Shown here: one piece after another, positions 1 through 8,393 of the stretch
How the letters are laid out: each line of letters opens with the position of its first letter
Position numbering within the stretch: the first letter of the stretch is position 1
NCBI RefSeq assembly: GCF_013387465.1
Contig: NZ_VYGV01000007.1
Coordinates: 368,549 to 432,548, forward strand
Origin: Hydrogenophaga aromaticivorans
Lineage (GTDB): Bacteria; Pseudomonadota; Gammaproteobacteria; Burkholderiales; Burkholderiaceae_C
Length of the DNA stretch: 64,000 nt
Direction: 5' to 3'
Notes under the pieces: generated by a model
What the model was told of the DNA's origin: nothing
Databases searched by the model: none
The model's input: only the letters and a program-made list of their open reading frames with translations
Translations under genes and position numbers: made by a program

Positions 1-882
1 TACTACGAGTGCGACGTCCGGATGCGCCACAAGGCGGGTCACTGGGTCTGGATCAACGACCGCGGCCGGGTTCACCGGCGCGATGACAGTGGCAAGGCGC
101 TGTACATGTCGGGCACCCACCTCGACATCTCCGACCGGGTGGCTGCTCAGGAAGAAGTGCGTGCGCTCAACGCCACCCTGGAGCGGCGCGTGGCCGAGCG
201 CACCGCCGAACTGGAGCGCTCCATGAAGGACATGGAGGCGATCTCGTACTCCATCGCGCACGACCTGCGCGCGCCGCTGCGCTCGGTCAACGGCTTTGCG
301 TCGCTGATCGCGGAAGAAGAGGGCGAGCACCTGAGCCCGCTGGCTCGCGACATGTTCGGGCGCATCGCCCGCTCGTCGCGCAGCATGGGCCAGATGATCA
401 CCGACATGCTGGAGCTGCTGCGCGTGGTGCGGGTGGATCTGGACGCCGTGCCGGTGGACATGAATGCGCTGGCGCACTCGGTGGTCGATACCCTGGCGCC
501 CGATGTACCGCAGGCGCGCATCGATCTGCAGCCTTTGCCCGCGGTCATGGGCGACGCCACCTTGCTGCGGCAGGTGCTCGTCAATCTGATGGACAACGGG
601 CTGAAGTACTCACGCCACCAGGCGCGGCCCGAGCTGGTGCTGGGCTTTGACGCGGAGCGGCAGGCCTTTTACCTGCGTGACAACGGCATGGGTTTCGACA
701 TGGCCCATGCCGGCAAGCTGTTCGGCCTGTTCCAGCGCCTGCATGCGGGCTCCGAGGTGCCGGGCACCGGCGTCGGCCTGGCCATCGTGGCGCGCATCAT
801 CGAGCGCCACGGCGGACGCATCTGGGCCAACGCAACGGCGGGGGCAGGCGCCACGTTCTGGTGGACGTTGCCTCTGCGCTGA
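1..882 (+). CDS. Sensor histidine kinase, C-terminal part (5' end outside window)
   Basis: The reading frame is open from the first base, so the N-terminus is missing. The visible part begins in the end of a PAS/PAC sensor fold (GTHLDISDR near fragment residue 38-46), continues through a heptad-like linker, then a HisKA dimerisation helix with the phospho-acceptor His in SIAHDLRAPLR (about residue 87) and an HATPase_c domain with N-box (LVNLMDNGLKYS), G1 (DNGMGFD) and G2 (GTGVGLAI) motifs. The ATPase is complete and no receiver domain follows. PAS kinases of this type are often bacteriophytochrome-like or orphan kinases. The signal sensed cannot be told from this fragment, and no response regulator lies downstream. 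Confidence 0.9.
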   Translation, partial: YYECDVRMRHKAGHWVWINDRGRVHRRDDSGKALYMSGTHLDISDRVAAQEEVRALNATLERRVAERTAELERSMKDMEAISYSIAHDLRAPLRSVNGFASLIAEEEGEHLSPLARDMFGRIARSSRSMGQMITDMLELLRVVRVDLDAVPVDMNALAHSVVDTLAPDVPQARIDLQPLPAVMGDATLLRQVLVNLMDNGLKYSRHQARPELVLGFDAERQAFYLRDNGMGFDMAHAGKLFGLFQRLHAGSEVPGTGVGLAIVARIIERHGGRIWANATAGAGATFWWTLPLR

Positions 883-903
883 GGCCCTTGAGGCCTCGCG
901 GCT

Positions 904-1848
904 TCAGAAGGGAGCGGCTTGCTCGGTGGGCGGGGCATCGTCCCCAGACGGCTCGTTGTGGCCGCTGGCATCAGCTTCTTCGGTCGAAGCCGCGAGCGGG
1001 CCTCTGGCCTGACGCACAGCCGCCTTGTCGCCCGCGCTGGCGAACTTGCTGTACTTGCCGATCGTGCTGACGAGCTGGCCGTAGATCTTGGGGTTGGCGG
1101 CCAGGCATTCCTTCTGTTCCAGGAAGTTGGCTTCGCCGGTGAAGTTGCCGACCAGGCCACCGGCTTCGGTCACCAGCAGCGCGCCCGCGGCCACGTCCCA
1201 GGGCGAAAGGCCCATTTCAAAGAAGCCGTCGGTGAAGCCGGCGGCCACATAGGCCAGGTCGAGCGCGGCCGAGCCGGGGCGGCGCACGCCAGCGCACTTG
1301 GGCATCACGTCGCCCAGCATCTGCATGTAGGTCGGGAAGGCATCGCCCGGGCGGAACGGAAAACCGGTGGAGAACAGGCACTCGCGCATGGCGATGCGCT
1401 TGGCCACGCGGATGCGGCGGTCGTTCATGTAGGCGCCGCGCCCGCGCGTGGCGCAGAAGAGGTCGTTGCGGCTCGGGTCGTAAATGACGGCCTGTTCCAG
1501 CTTGTTGCCCACCATGAGCGCGATGCTCACGCAGTAGACCGGGAAGCCGTGGATGAAGTTGGTGGTGCCGTCCAGCGGGTCGATGATCCAGACATGGTCT
1601 GCGCCACCGTGTTTGCCATCGCGCTTGCCCGACTCTTCGGCCCAGATGGCGTGGTCGGGGTAGGCGGTGAGCAGGGTGTCGATGATCGCGGCTTCGGCCG
1701 CGTGGTCGACTTCGGTCACGAAATCGTTGGTCTGCTTGGCCGAGACCCGGACCGACTCCACGTCCAGCGCGGCGCGGTTGATGATGGTGCCGGCAAGGCG
1801 AGCGGCCTTGATGGCCACGTTGAGCATGGGGTGGAGTGTGGACGACAT
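904..1848 (-). CDS. suhB: Inositol-1-monophosphatase family protein SuhB
   Basis: A 314-residue member of the Mg2+-dependent inositol monophosphatase superfamily, which hydrolyses myo-inositol-1-phosphate; in E. coli SuhB also binds transcription complexes at rRNA operons. The metal-binding motifs are present: EE in [15 protein letters not shown], and WDVAAG near the C-terminal part. The chosen ATG (MSSTLHPML) matches the usual N-terminus of the family; 30 further upstream codons in frame are unlike it. The last roughly 45 residues are a low-complexity Ala/Glu/Ser-rich tail beyond the usual 265-270 residue enzyme. It is transcribed convergently with the kinase and divergently from trmJ. Confidence 0.93.
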   Translation of the reverse strand: MSSTLHPMLNVAIKAARLAGTIINRAALDVESVRVSAKQTNDFVTEVDHAAEAAIIDTLLTAYPDHAIWAEESGKRDGKHGGADHVWIIDPLDGTTNFIHGFPVYCVSIALMVGNKLEQAVIYDPSRNDLFCATRGRGAYMNDRRIRVAKRIAMRECLFSTGFPFRPGDAFPTYMQMLGDVMPKCAGVRRPGSAALDLAYVAAGFTDGFFEMGLSPWDVAAGALLVTEAGGLVGNFTGEANFLEQKECLAANPKIYGQLVSTIGKYSKFASAGDKAAVRQARGPLAASTEEADASGHNEPSGDDAPPTEQAAPF

Positions 1849-2003
1849 AAGTTGTGAACCTTTGCGCCGCAGCGGGCTGCGAGCGTGACAGTGGAAGAGC
1901 GGGAAGGCTGGACCCCAGGCGATGCGGGGCAGCGACAATCGGGGATTTTACCGTTTCAACACACCAAACACCTCACCGGAGCAAGTGCCCCACCCAGCAC
2001 ACA

Positions 2004-2074
2004 CCGCAGAACTGGCTTTGCCAGGCTGCTGGTGTGGCCCCCTGGGGGGTGACGCGAAGCGGCGCGGGGGGATT
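2004..2074 (+). repeat. Dispersed GC-rich intergenic repeat, copy A
   Basis: First of five related elements. It has the common layout: a module resembling gaaccggctttgccgggc, a spacer, a C-run/G-run palindrome (ccccctggggggt here) and a gcgaagcgg...gcggggg end. It lies just before trmJ, and its terminal G-run ends about 7 bases before the ATG, so it may serve as the Shine-Dalgarno sequence. Confidence 0.7.
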
Positions 2075-2078
2075 CCAA

Positions 2079-2831
2079 ATGAAGACGAGATTCATCCTGA
2101 TCCAGACCAGCCACGCCGGCAACGTGGGCGGCACCGCGCGCGCCATGAAGGTGATGGGTTTTGACGACCTGGTGCTGGTGGCACCGCGCTGGGCCAACGT
2201 CTTGCGGCGCGAAGAGACCATCCAGCGCGCCAGCGGCGCCAACGACGTGCTGACCAAGGCGCGCATCGTGGACACGCTGGACGAAGCGCTCGACGGCATA
2301 GAGCATCTGTGCGCCACCGCCATGACGCCGCGCGACTTCGGCCCGCCCACGCGCCACCCGCGCGAACACTTTGCCGCGCTGCTGGGCACACCCGAAGCCC
2401 CTGCGTCCACCCGCCCCGGCGGCGTGGCCTTCCTCTTCGGCTCCGAGCGCTTTGGCATGCGCAACGAGGACGTCTACCGCTGCCACGCCTGCCTGAGCAT
2501 TCCCACCGATCCGCAGTTTGGCTCGCTCAACCTGGCCGCCGCGGTGCAGTTGATCGCCTACGACTGGCGCCAGGCGCTGGGCGGCTACGCCCTGCCACCC
2601 GCCAGCGCGCCCGAACGCCCGCTGGCCGACGCCAAGGCCCTGGCCGGCATGCTGCAACACCTGGAGCAGGCGCTGGTGGCGGTGGACTTTCTGGACCCCG
2701 AGGCGCCGAAAAAGCTCATGCCGCGCCTGAACCAGCTTTTCAACCGCGCTGCACCGACCGAAGAAGAAATCCACATCCTGCGTGGTGTGGCCAAGGCCAT
2801 GCTGCAGACCGCCGCGCAGGCAAAGCGCTAG
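2079..2831 (+). CDS. trmJ: tRNA (cytidine/uridine-2'-O-)-methyltransferase TrmJ
   Basis: A 250-residue SPOUT-class RNA methyltransferase that 2'-O-methylates position 32 in the tRNA anticodon loop using S-adenosylmethionine. The N-terminal [15 protein letters not shown] motif and the knotted SAM-binding region ([13 protein letters not shown], then [16 protein letters not shown]) are typical. The C-terminal helical extension is also present. The start at MKTRFILI fits homologues; the frame is open 75 codons further upstream but that sequence is repeat-derived. There is no ordinary ribosome binding site apart from the G-run supplied by repeat copy A. cysE follows 38 bases downstream and may be co-transcribed. 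Confidence 0.95.
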   Translation: MKTRFILIQTSHAGNVGGTARAMKVMGFDDLVLVAPRWANVLRREETIQRASGANDVLTKARIVDTLDEALDGIEHLCATAMTPRDFGPPTRHPREHFAALLGTPEAPASTRPGGVAFLFGSERFGMRNEDVYRCHACLSIPTDPQFGSLNLAAAVQLIAYDWRQALGGYALPPASAPERPLADAKALAGMLQHLEQALVAVDFLDPEAPKKLMPRLNQLFNRAAPTEEEIHILRGVAKAMLQTAAQAKR

Positions 2832-2869
2832 ACTGGCCGACCCGATACAGAAAACCGACGGCCCGTTCC

Positions 2870-3640
2870 ATGTTTGCCCGACTCCGCTCCGACATCCAGT
2901 GCATCCTCGAGCGCGACCCCGCGGCGCGCAGCACCTGGGAGGTCATCACCTGCTACCCCGGTCTGCACGCCGTCTGGCTGCACCGCCCGGCGCACTGGTG
3001 CTGGACGCATGGCTTCAAGTGGCTGGGGCGTTTCACCTCGCACATCGCGCGCTGGCTGACCGGCATCGAGATCCACCCGGGCGCGAAGATCGGCGACCGG
3101 GTGTTCTTCGACCACGCCATGGGCACGGTGGTCGGCGAGACGGCCGAAATCGGTGACGGCTGCACCATCTACCAGGGCGTGACGCTCGGCGGCACCTCGC
3201 TCTACAAAGGCGCCAAGCGGCACCCGACGCTGGGCAGGGACGTGGTGGTCAGCGCGGGCGCGAAAGTGCTGGGCGGTTTCGAGGTGGGCGACGGCGCCAA
3301 GATCGGCAGCAACGCGGTCGTGATCAAGCCGGTGCCCGCGGGCGCCACGGCGGTTGGCATTCCGGCGCGCATCATTCCGAGCAAAACCGGCGAGAGTGCC
3401 GACGTGACCGAAGCGCACCCGAAGTTCCAGGCCTACGGCATCACGCAGGAAGACGACCCGCTGTCGCAGGCGATGCGTGGGTTGATCGACAGCGCTTCCG
3501 GACAGGAGCATCAGATTGCCTTGCTGTGGCAGGCGATCGAGAAACTGTCTTCGCAGCAGAAGGGCGACTGTGTGCCTTCGGATGCGGCTCGCAGCGAGTG
3601 CTTCGAGGCCGAGAAGCTGAATCAGCTGGTGGGCAAGTAA
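2870..3640 (+). CDS. cysE: Serine O-acetyltransferase
   Basis: A 256-residue enzyme making O-acetylserine from serine and acetyl-CoA, the first step of cysteine synthesis. An N-terminal helical domain (residues 1-65) precedes a left-handed beta-helix of hexapeptide repeats ([21 protein letters not shown] region) with the catalytic His in [10 protein letters not shown] and the acetyl-CoA loop GVTLGGTS. The tail after residue 170 is longer than in the shortest homologues and varied. Start chosen at MFARLRSDI, the conserved N-terminus. It lies directly downstream of trmJ and converges on pabBC with only one base between stops. Confidence 0.95.
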   Translation: MFARLRSDIQCILERDPAARSTWEVITCYPGLHAVWLHRPAHWCWTHGFKWLGRFTSHIARWLTGIEIHPGAKIGDRVFFDHAMGTVVGETAEIGDGCTIYQGVTLGGTSLYKGAKRHPTLGRDVVVSAGAKVLGGFEVGDGAKIGSNAVVIKPVPAGATAVGIPARIIPSKTGESADVTEAHPKFQAYGITQEDDPLSQAMRGLIDSASGQEHQIALLWQAIEKLSSQQKGDCVPSDAARSECFEAEKLNQLVGK

Positions 3641-3641
3641 A

Positions 3642-5468
3642 TCACGCGCCGCGCGGTGCGTTGGCCGATTCCGGTGGCGCGTCCGCACCCGGCACCAGCA
3701 CCGCATCCAGCCAGCCCCTGAGGCCGTTGAAGAAGGCCAGGCCCTGCGCCCGCGCCAGGTCCCCGGTGGTGAGCACCGCCTCGCCGAGGCGTTCTTCGAC
3801 CAGCAACGCGGCCCGGTAGGTTCCTGCCAGCAGTCCGCTGGAGAGCGCGGGCGTGAGCCACACGCCGTCGAGCCGAATCGCCACGTTGCCCCGGGTGAAC
3901 TCGGTGATCTCACCGCGCTCGTTGACCAGCAGGTGGTCGAACACCGCCGGGTCCGTGGGGGCCAGTGCCTCGTAGTGCGCGCGCCGTGTGGTCTTGTACC
4001 GGATGAACTCCTGCAACTCACCGCCCGTGGGCAGGGGTGCGGGCGCCAGCGCCACGCGCACCGGCTGTGCCGTGTCGGCCATGGGGAAGGCCTGCACATC
4101 GATCGCGCCCTGGGCGTCCACGGTCAATCGCACGCGCCACAGGTCCTTGGCATGTCCCTCGGCCTGTCGTGAAAGGCGCTCACGCAGCACGGACGGATCG
4201 CAGGGGTAACCGAAGTGGCGGGCGCTGTCCTGCAGGCGCTGCAGGTGGCGTTCCAGCAACCAGTACTCGCCGTCTTCCAGGCGCAGGGTTTCCAGCAGCG
4301 AGAAGGGTTCGCTCGCCCGGTGCAGGAGGTGGCTCTTGGTCATCAGTTCATCCCATTCGGAGGCAGGGTCGGCGTAGACGGTCAGCCCGCTGCCCACGCC
4401 ATAGCGGGCCTGCCACGCCGGGGGCGTGACCGGGTCGTGATGCAGCGCCAGGGTGCGGATCGGCACGTTGAAGGTGGCATGCCCACCGGGGCGGACCACG
4501 CCGAGCGCGCCGCAGTAGAAGCCGCGGGGCCCGGACTCCAGCCGGGTGATCCAGCGCATGGCCTGCCGCTTGGGGGCGCCGGTGATGCTGCCGCAGGGAA
4601 AGAGGGCGCGGAACACGTCGGTGAGCGTGGTGCCCCCACGGGCCTGGGCCGAGAGGCTGGAGGTCATCTGCCAGACCGAGGGCCATGCCTCGGCCTCCAT
4701 CAGCCGGTCCACCCGCACCGAGCCCGGCCGCGCGATCCGGTTCAGGTCGTTGCGCAGCAGGTCCACGATCATGACGTTTTCGGCGCGTTCCTTGGCGCTG
4801 GCCAGCAGGCGCTCGCGGGCCGCCGCGTCCAGGACGGGGTCGCCCTCCCGGCCCGCGGTGCCCTTCATGGGGCGGCACTGCAGGCGGCTACCTTGCGCGT
4901 CGGGTTGCCAGTCGAAAAACAGCTCGGGTGAAGCGCTCAGGACATGCCGGTGGGCGCCGTCCAGCCACAGCAGGTAACCCTCGGGTTGCCGCGCGCGCAG
5001 GGCTTGCATCCAGGCCGAGGGTTCGCCGGTGAGCGTGCCTGCCAGGGCCGTGGTCAGGTTGATCTGGTAGCAGTCGCCCGCGGCCATGGCCTGCTGAGCG
5101 CGCTCCACTTGGGCCAGGTAGTGCGCGCGCGATTCGGGCAGGGTCCAGCGCGCCGCGCGGGGCCGGTCCGACAAGGGGAGGGGTGTGGTCAGCGGGGCCT
5201 CGTACACGCCGAACCAGACCAGCGGCCAGCGGGGATCGGGTGCCAGGACGGGCAGCGAGGCATCGAAGGCCGGCGCGGCCTCGTAGGCCAGACCGCCCAC
5301 GCACCAGCGGCCCGCCTCCGCATGGGCCTGTACCCGCTCCACGGCTTCGAGCACATCGGCCAGGGACCAGGCCTCAACGACCTCGATGGGCTGGTCAAAG
5401 CTGGCCCGCAAGCGGCCCCCCGACACCGCCTGCGGGGCCGTGTCCGGGAAATCGATGACGGCGCGCAA
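3642..5468 (-). CDS. pabB: Aminodeoxychorismate synthase component I fused to 4-amino-4-deoxychorismate lyase (PabB-PabC)
   Basis: A 608-residue fusion in 4-aminobenzoate (folate) synthesis. Residues about 1-360 are a chorismate-binding domain (YQINLTTALAG, SPELFF, MKGTAGR, DLLRNDLNRIA, GSITGAPKRQAM), which aminates chorismate with ammonia from a separate glutaminase. Residues about 380-600 are a class IV PLP aminotransferase fold (IRYKTTRR carrying the likely PLP lysine, NERGEITEFTRGN), which releases pyruvate to give 4-aminobenzoate. The furthest upstream start in frame is TTG at MRAVIDFPD, with no strong ribosome site; the true start could differ by a few codons. The fused form is common in Burkholderiales. 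No pabA is nearby. Confidence 0.92.
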   Translation of the reverse strand: MRAVIDFPDTAPQAVSGGRLRASFDQPIEVVEAWSLADVLEAVERVQAHAEAGRWCVGGLAYEAAPAFDASLPVLAPDPRWPLVWFGVYEAPLTTPLPLSDRPRAARWTLPESRAHYLAQVERAQQAMAAGDCYQINLTTALAGTLTGEPSAWMQALRARQPEGYLLWLDGAHRHVLSASPELFFDWQPDAQGSRLQCRPMKGTAGREGDPVLDAAARERLLASAKERAENVMIVDLLRNDLNRIARPGSVRVDRLMEAEAWPSVWQMTSSLSAQARGGTTLTDVFRALFPCGSITGAPKRQAMRWITRLESGPRGFYCGALGVVRPGGHATFNVPIRTLALHHDPVTPPAWQARYGVGSGLTVYADPASEWDELMTKSHLLHRASEPFSLLETLRLEDGEYWLLERHLQRLQDSARHFGYPCDPSVLRERLSRQAEGHAKDLWRVRLTVDAQGAIDVQAFPMADTAQPVRVALAPAPLPTGGELQEFIRYKTTRRAHYEALAPTDPAVFDHLLVNERGEITEFTRGNVAIRLDGVWLTPALSSGLLAGTYRAALLVEERLGEAVLTTGDLARAQGLAFFNGLRGWLDAVLVPGADAPPESANAPRGA

Positions 5469-5498
5469 GGTGGGGGAAAGGGGCCGGTCTCGCGACGC

Positions 5499-5975
5499 TC
5501 AGTGGTGATGGCCGTGCGCGCCATGCGCGTGGCCGTGGGCGACTTCTTCGGCCGACGCGGCCTGCACGTCCACCACCTTCACCGCAAAGCGCAGCACCTG
5601 CCCGGCCAGCGGATGGTTGCCGTCCAGGTGCACCGTGTCACCCTTGATTTTCTTGACGGTGAAGACCTGCTCACGACCCTGGTCGTCGGTGCCCTGCAGC
5701 TGACCACCCACCTTCACGCCGGGCGGGAACTCGCTCTTGGGAATGCTGTGCACCAGGCTTTCATCGCGCGCGCCAAAGGCGTCTTCGGGCTGCAGCACCA
5801 ACTGGGCCGAAAAGCCCTTCTCCTGGCCTTCCAGCGCCTTCTCGATGCCGGGCAGGGTGTTGTTGTAGCCGCCATGCAGGTAGGCACGAGGCTCCTTGCC
5901 GTCCTCCAGCAATTTGCCCTGCGCATCGGTGGCGCGGAAGGTGATGGTGACGATGGTGTCTTTGGTGATTTTCAT
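5499..5975 (-). CDS. slyD: FKBP-type peptidyl-prolyl isomerase, SlyD-like
   Basis: A 158-residue cytosolic prolyl isomerase and chaperone. The split FKBP fold (about residues 1-70 and 120-140) is interrupted by the insert-in-flap chaperone domain, with PEDAFGARDESLV typical of SlyD. The C-terminus is short and His-rich (HGHAHGAHGHHH), the metal-binding tail that lets SlyD deliver nickel. The substrate pocket motif LPGIEKALEG is present. It is followed upstream on the same strand by the zinc-ribbon protein, with a gap of only about 20 bases, so the two may share a transcript. Confidence 0.93.
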   Translation of the reverse strand: MKITKDTIVTITFRATDAQGKLLEDGKEPRAYLHGGYNNTLPGIEKALEGQEKGFSAQLVLQPEDAFGARDESLVHSIPKSEFPPGVKVGGQLQGTDDQGREQVFTVKKIKGDTVHLDGNHPLAGQVLRFAVKVVDVQAASAEEVAHGHAHGAHGHHH

Positions 5976-5995
5976 GGGGTTCGTTCTGGGTTGGG

Positions 5996-6991
5996 TCAGA
6001 CGATGCTGGCCAGGTGGCGAGGCAAGGTCTGCAGGCTGACAAAGGTGAGGTCGTACATGGCAGTGAGGCTGCTCGCCTGTTCATCGGTGATGTCCGTCGA
6101 ACAGATGATGAATCGGCTGCGCTCGACGCCCAGGCGCTTGCGCAGGCGTTGGTACTTGTCGATATCTCGGCGGAATTCACCAGACTTGCATTCGATACAG
6201 ATCGGCGACTGGCCAGCGGGCAGCGCCACGACATCGAGTTCATGCACATCCTCGTTGGGGAACAGCACGTTCACGCCCCGAGCGCAAGAGAAGGCCAGTT
6301 TCTTGTTCTGCAAGGATTCCAGCAGCTCCAGCAGCGCATACCACTCCAGCCAGGCACCTGCAAAAAACTGGCGTACCTTGGGCGCTGGCTGCAGTGAAAG
6401 CCGAACCACCTTCTCCTGCTTTTGGTAGAAGTAGCGTGAGAACAGCGTGTGGCTGTAGAGCTGCCTGCACAGGTTGTTCAAAGCCTGCGCGTCCTTCTGA
6501 CTCATGCCCGTGAGGTCGATGTTGAGCCCGGTGTGACTCTTGCGATAAGCGTAGGCAACCCGCTGGACGAGCTCACCATACAGGTCGTATTGACGCCCGA
6601 TCTGCTGCGCAGCTTCATCAAAATAGCCGCTCGTATCCACATTGCTGTGGTCGAACTGGGCTTCAATCTGAAGCGATTTGAGCCACTTCTCAATGGGCGC
6701 GTGTTGCGCTGCCGTGGCCAGGTTGTCGTTGTTGCCCGCCTCTTCCCCGGCTTCTGCCACGGAGGCTTCTTCTGGCGCCGTGGCCGTGCCATTTTCAGGA
6801 TATCGCCGTTCTTCGGCTTGCAGGGCCTTGACCTCCCGCATGGCCGCCGCGTAGCGCTCAATCAACTTGCGGACGTAGAACGCCGTATCAAAGACAGAGC
6901 AGGGCGCCTGGCACGCGGAACATGGCACTTGTGTGCCAGCGACGGGCGATTCGCTCACATGGCCGCACTGGTTGCAGCGATAGACAGGCAT
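5996..6991 (-). CDS. Zinc-ribbon protein with C-terminal PD-(D/E)XK nuclease-like domain
   Basis: A 331-residue protein of unknown function. Residues 1-30 form a zinc ribbon with C6-x2-C9 and C24-x2-C27. Residues 30-200 are mostly helical with an acidic low-complexity linker at 65-95. The C-terminal 120 residues resemble the nuclease half of DUF1887 (Card1/Can2-type) proteins: E216 in WLEWY, D253 in HELDVV, and E267-x-K269 in IECKSG give the ExnD...ExK active-site pattern, followed by a conserved K and an Arg-rich helix. No CARF domain is present, so cyclic oligoadenylate sensing is not expected. Start chosen at MPVYRC because the ribbon begins at once. Codon choice looks slightly less GC-rich than neighbours. 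Defence or DNA repair are guesses. Confidence 0.7.
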   Translation of the reverse strand: MPVYRCNQCGHVSESPVAGTQVPCSACQAPCSVFDTAFYVRKLIERYAAAMREVKALQAEERRYPENGTATAPEEASVAEAGEEAGNNDNLATAAQHAPIEKWLKSLQIEAQFDHSNVDTSGYFDEAAQQIGRQYDLYGELVQRVAYAYRKSHTGLNIDLTGMSQKDAQALNNLCRQLYSHTLFSRYFYQKQEKVVRLSLQPAPKVRQFFAGAWLEWYALLELLESLQNKKLAFSCARGVNVLFPNEDVHELDVVALPAGQSPICIECKSGEFRRDIDKYQRLRKRLGVERSRFIICSTDITDEQASSLTAMYDLTFVSLQTLPRHLASIV

Positions 6992-7058
6992 AGAAACTTC
7001 CCTGAAACCGGTTTTTTTTGTCTTGACAATGCCCGTGGTGCGTAAAGGCAGATGGCCC

Positions 7059-7658
7059 TCAGCGAGCCGGACGAACGGCGTTTTTTGGTCGCCAGGCCTT
7101 GCAAACCTCGTCATTGGTTTCCAGGTAGGGTCCCTCGATCAGGTCGATGCAATAGGGCACGGCGGTGAAGATGCCGTTGACCTTTTGGCTGCCATCCGGG
7201 TTTTTCAGGCCTTCCAGCGTCTCGGCGATCGCCTTGGGCTGGCCCGGCAGGTTGATGATCAGGCTTTTGTCTCGGATTACGGCCACCTGGCGCGACAGGA
7301 TGGCGGTGGGCACGAAGGCCAGGCTGATCTGGCGCATCTGCTCGCCAAAACCGGGCATCTCCTTGTGCGCCACGGCCAGCGTGGCCTCGGGCGTCACGTC
7401 GCGCTTGGCCGGGCCGGTGCCGCCGGTGGTGAGCACCAGGGCGCAGCCGGCGTCCACCAGTTCGATCAGCGTCGCGCTGATCGTGGCCTGTTCGTCGGGG
7501 ATCAGGCGCGGCTCGAAGGTGATCGGGTTTTTCAAGGCACGCGTGAGCCAGTCCTGCAGCGCCGGCAGGCCCTTGTCTTCGTAGACGCCGCTGCTGGCGC
7601 GGTCGCTGATGGAAACGATGCCGATGCGCACCGGATCGTGGTTGAGGTGGTCGGTCAT
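7059..7658 (-). CDS. mog: Molybdopterin adenylyltransferase
   Basis: A 199-residue MogA/MoaB-family enzyme that adenylylates molybdopterin before molybdenum insertion. The signature TTGGTGPAKRDVTPEA and the late NLPGQPKAI motif mark the molybdopterin and nucleotide site. The molybdenum cofactor is needed by the assimilatory nitrate reductase encoded in this window, though the genes are 14 kb apart. It follows darP on the same strand with three bases between, so the two are almost certainly co-transcribed. Confidence 0.94.
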   Translation of the reverse strand: MTDHLNHDPVRIGIVSISDRASSGVYEDKGLPALQDWLTRALKNPITFEPRLIPDEQATISATLIELVDAGCALVLTTGGTGPAKRDVTPEATLAVAHKEMPGFGEQMRQISLAFVPTAILSRQVAVIRDKSLIINLPGQPKAIAETLEGLKNPDGSQKVNGIFTAVPYCIDLIEGPYLETNDEVCKAWRPKNAVRPAR

Positions 7659-7661
7659 GGA

Positions 7662-8321
7662 TCAGTCTTCCTGGGTGTCGTCGGCGCCGTCCGCCGATTC
7701 GTCGGCGGGGGTGAGGGCGGTGCGCACGGTCTGGAAAATCTCGCGGTAGGCCTTGCCGTGGCGCAGGGCTTCACCCGGGCGCTCGGTGATGGCCTGTGCG
7801 TCTTTGCGCGCCTGGCGGATCAGGGCGCGCAGGTGCTGCACGTCGGCCGCCGGGTCCTGCTCCAGCCAGCGCGTGAGCGCGTTGTCGTCGGCGATCAGCT
7901 TGTCGCGCCACTGTTCGGCCTGGTGCAGCGCGAGCGTGGCCTGGGCCGAAGGCTTGCGCTGTTCTTCCATGGCTGCTTCGATGGCGGCCACGGTGGCTTC
8001 GTCGAGCTTGCGCATGAGCTTGCCGATGAACTGCATCTGGCGGCGCCGGCCTTCGAAGTTGGTGATGCGTTTGGCATCGTTCACGGCATCCACCAGCTTC
8101 TCGGGCAGACCGTTGTTTTCGATCAGGCGCGTCATCAACCCCGCGTTGAGCGTGAGCAGGTTTTCGCCGAGCAACTGGAGGCGGTCGCTCTCCTTCTTCA
8201 GGTCGGTCTTGCTCATGTCGACCGAACCCTTGAGCTCGCGTTTGAGCTCCAGGTCGAGTTCGCTGCCCTCGGCAACGAACTGGCCACGGACGAAATAGCC
8301 TTTGGTGGGTTTGCGGGACAT
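7662..8321 (-). CDS. darP: Dual-action ribosomal maturation protein DarP (YjgA, DUF615)
   Basis: A 219-residue DUF615 protein; the E. coli homologue YjgA/DarP associates with late 50S ribosomal precursors. Characteristic stretches are SRKPTKGYFVRGQFV at the N-terminus, the LKRELKGSVDMSK segment, and RRQMQFIGKLMRKLD in the middle. The protein is helical and highly charged, without signal peptide or membrane segment. In many proteobacteria it stands beside pmbA, and here it is divergent from pmbA with a 72-base gap that must hold both promoters. Confidence 0.93.
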   Translation of the reverse strand: MSRKPTKGYFVRGQFVAEGSELDLELKRELKGSVDMSKTDLKKESDRLQLLGENLLTLNAGLMTRLIENNGLPEKLVDAVNDAKRITNFEGRRRQMQFIGKLMRKLDEATVAAIEAAMEEQRKPSAQATLALHQAEQWRDKLIADDNALTRWLEQDPAADVQHLRALIRQARKDAQAITERPGEALRHGKAYREIFQTVRTALTPADESADGADDTQED

Positions 8322-8393
8322 CGGGTTTCTTCAAATGGGCTTGTGCAGGGCCTGCAGCAGCCAGAGGGGGCGGCAAGTATCATAGCCGTCGAC

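Noticed and set aside
5996..6991. A CRISPR-linked Card1/Can2 effector
   Set aside because: No CARF domain, no cas genes and no repeat array are present in the window; only the nuclease part is similar.
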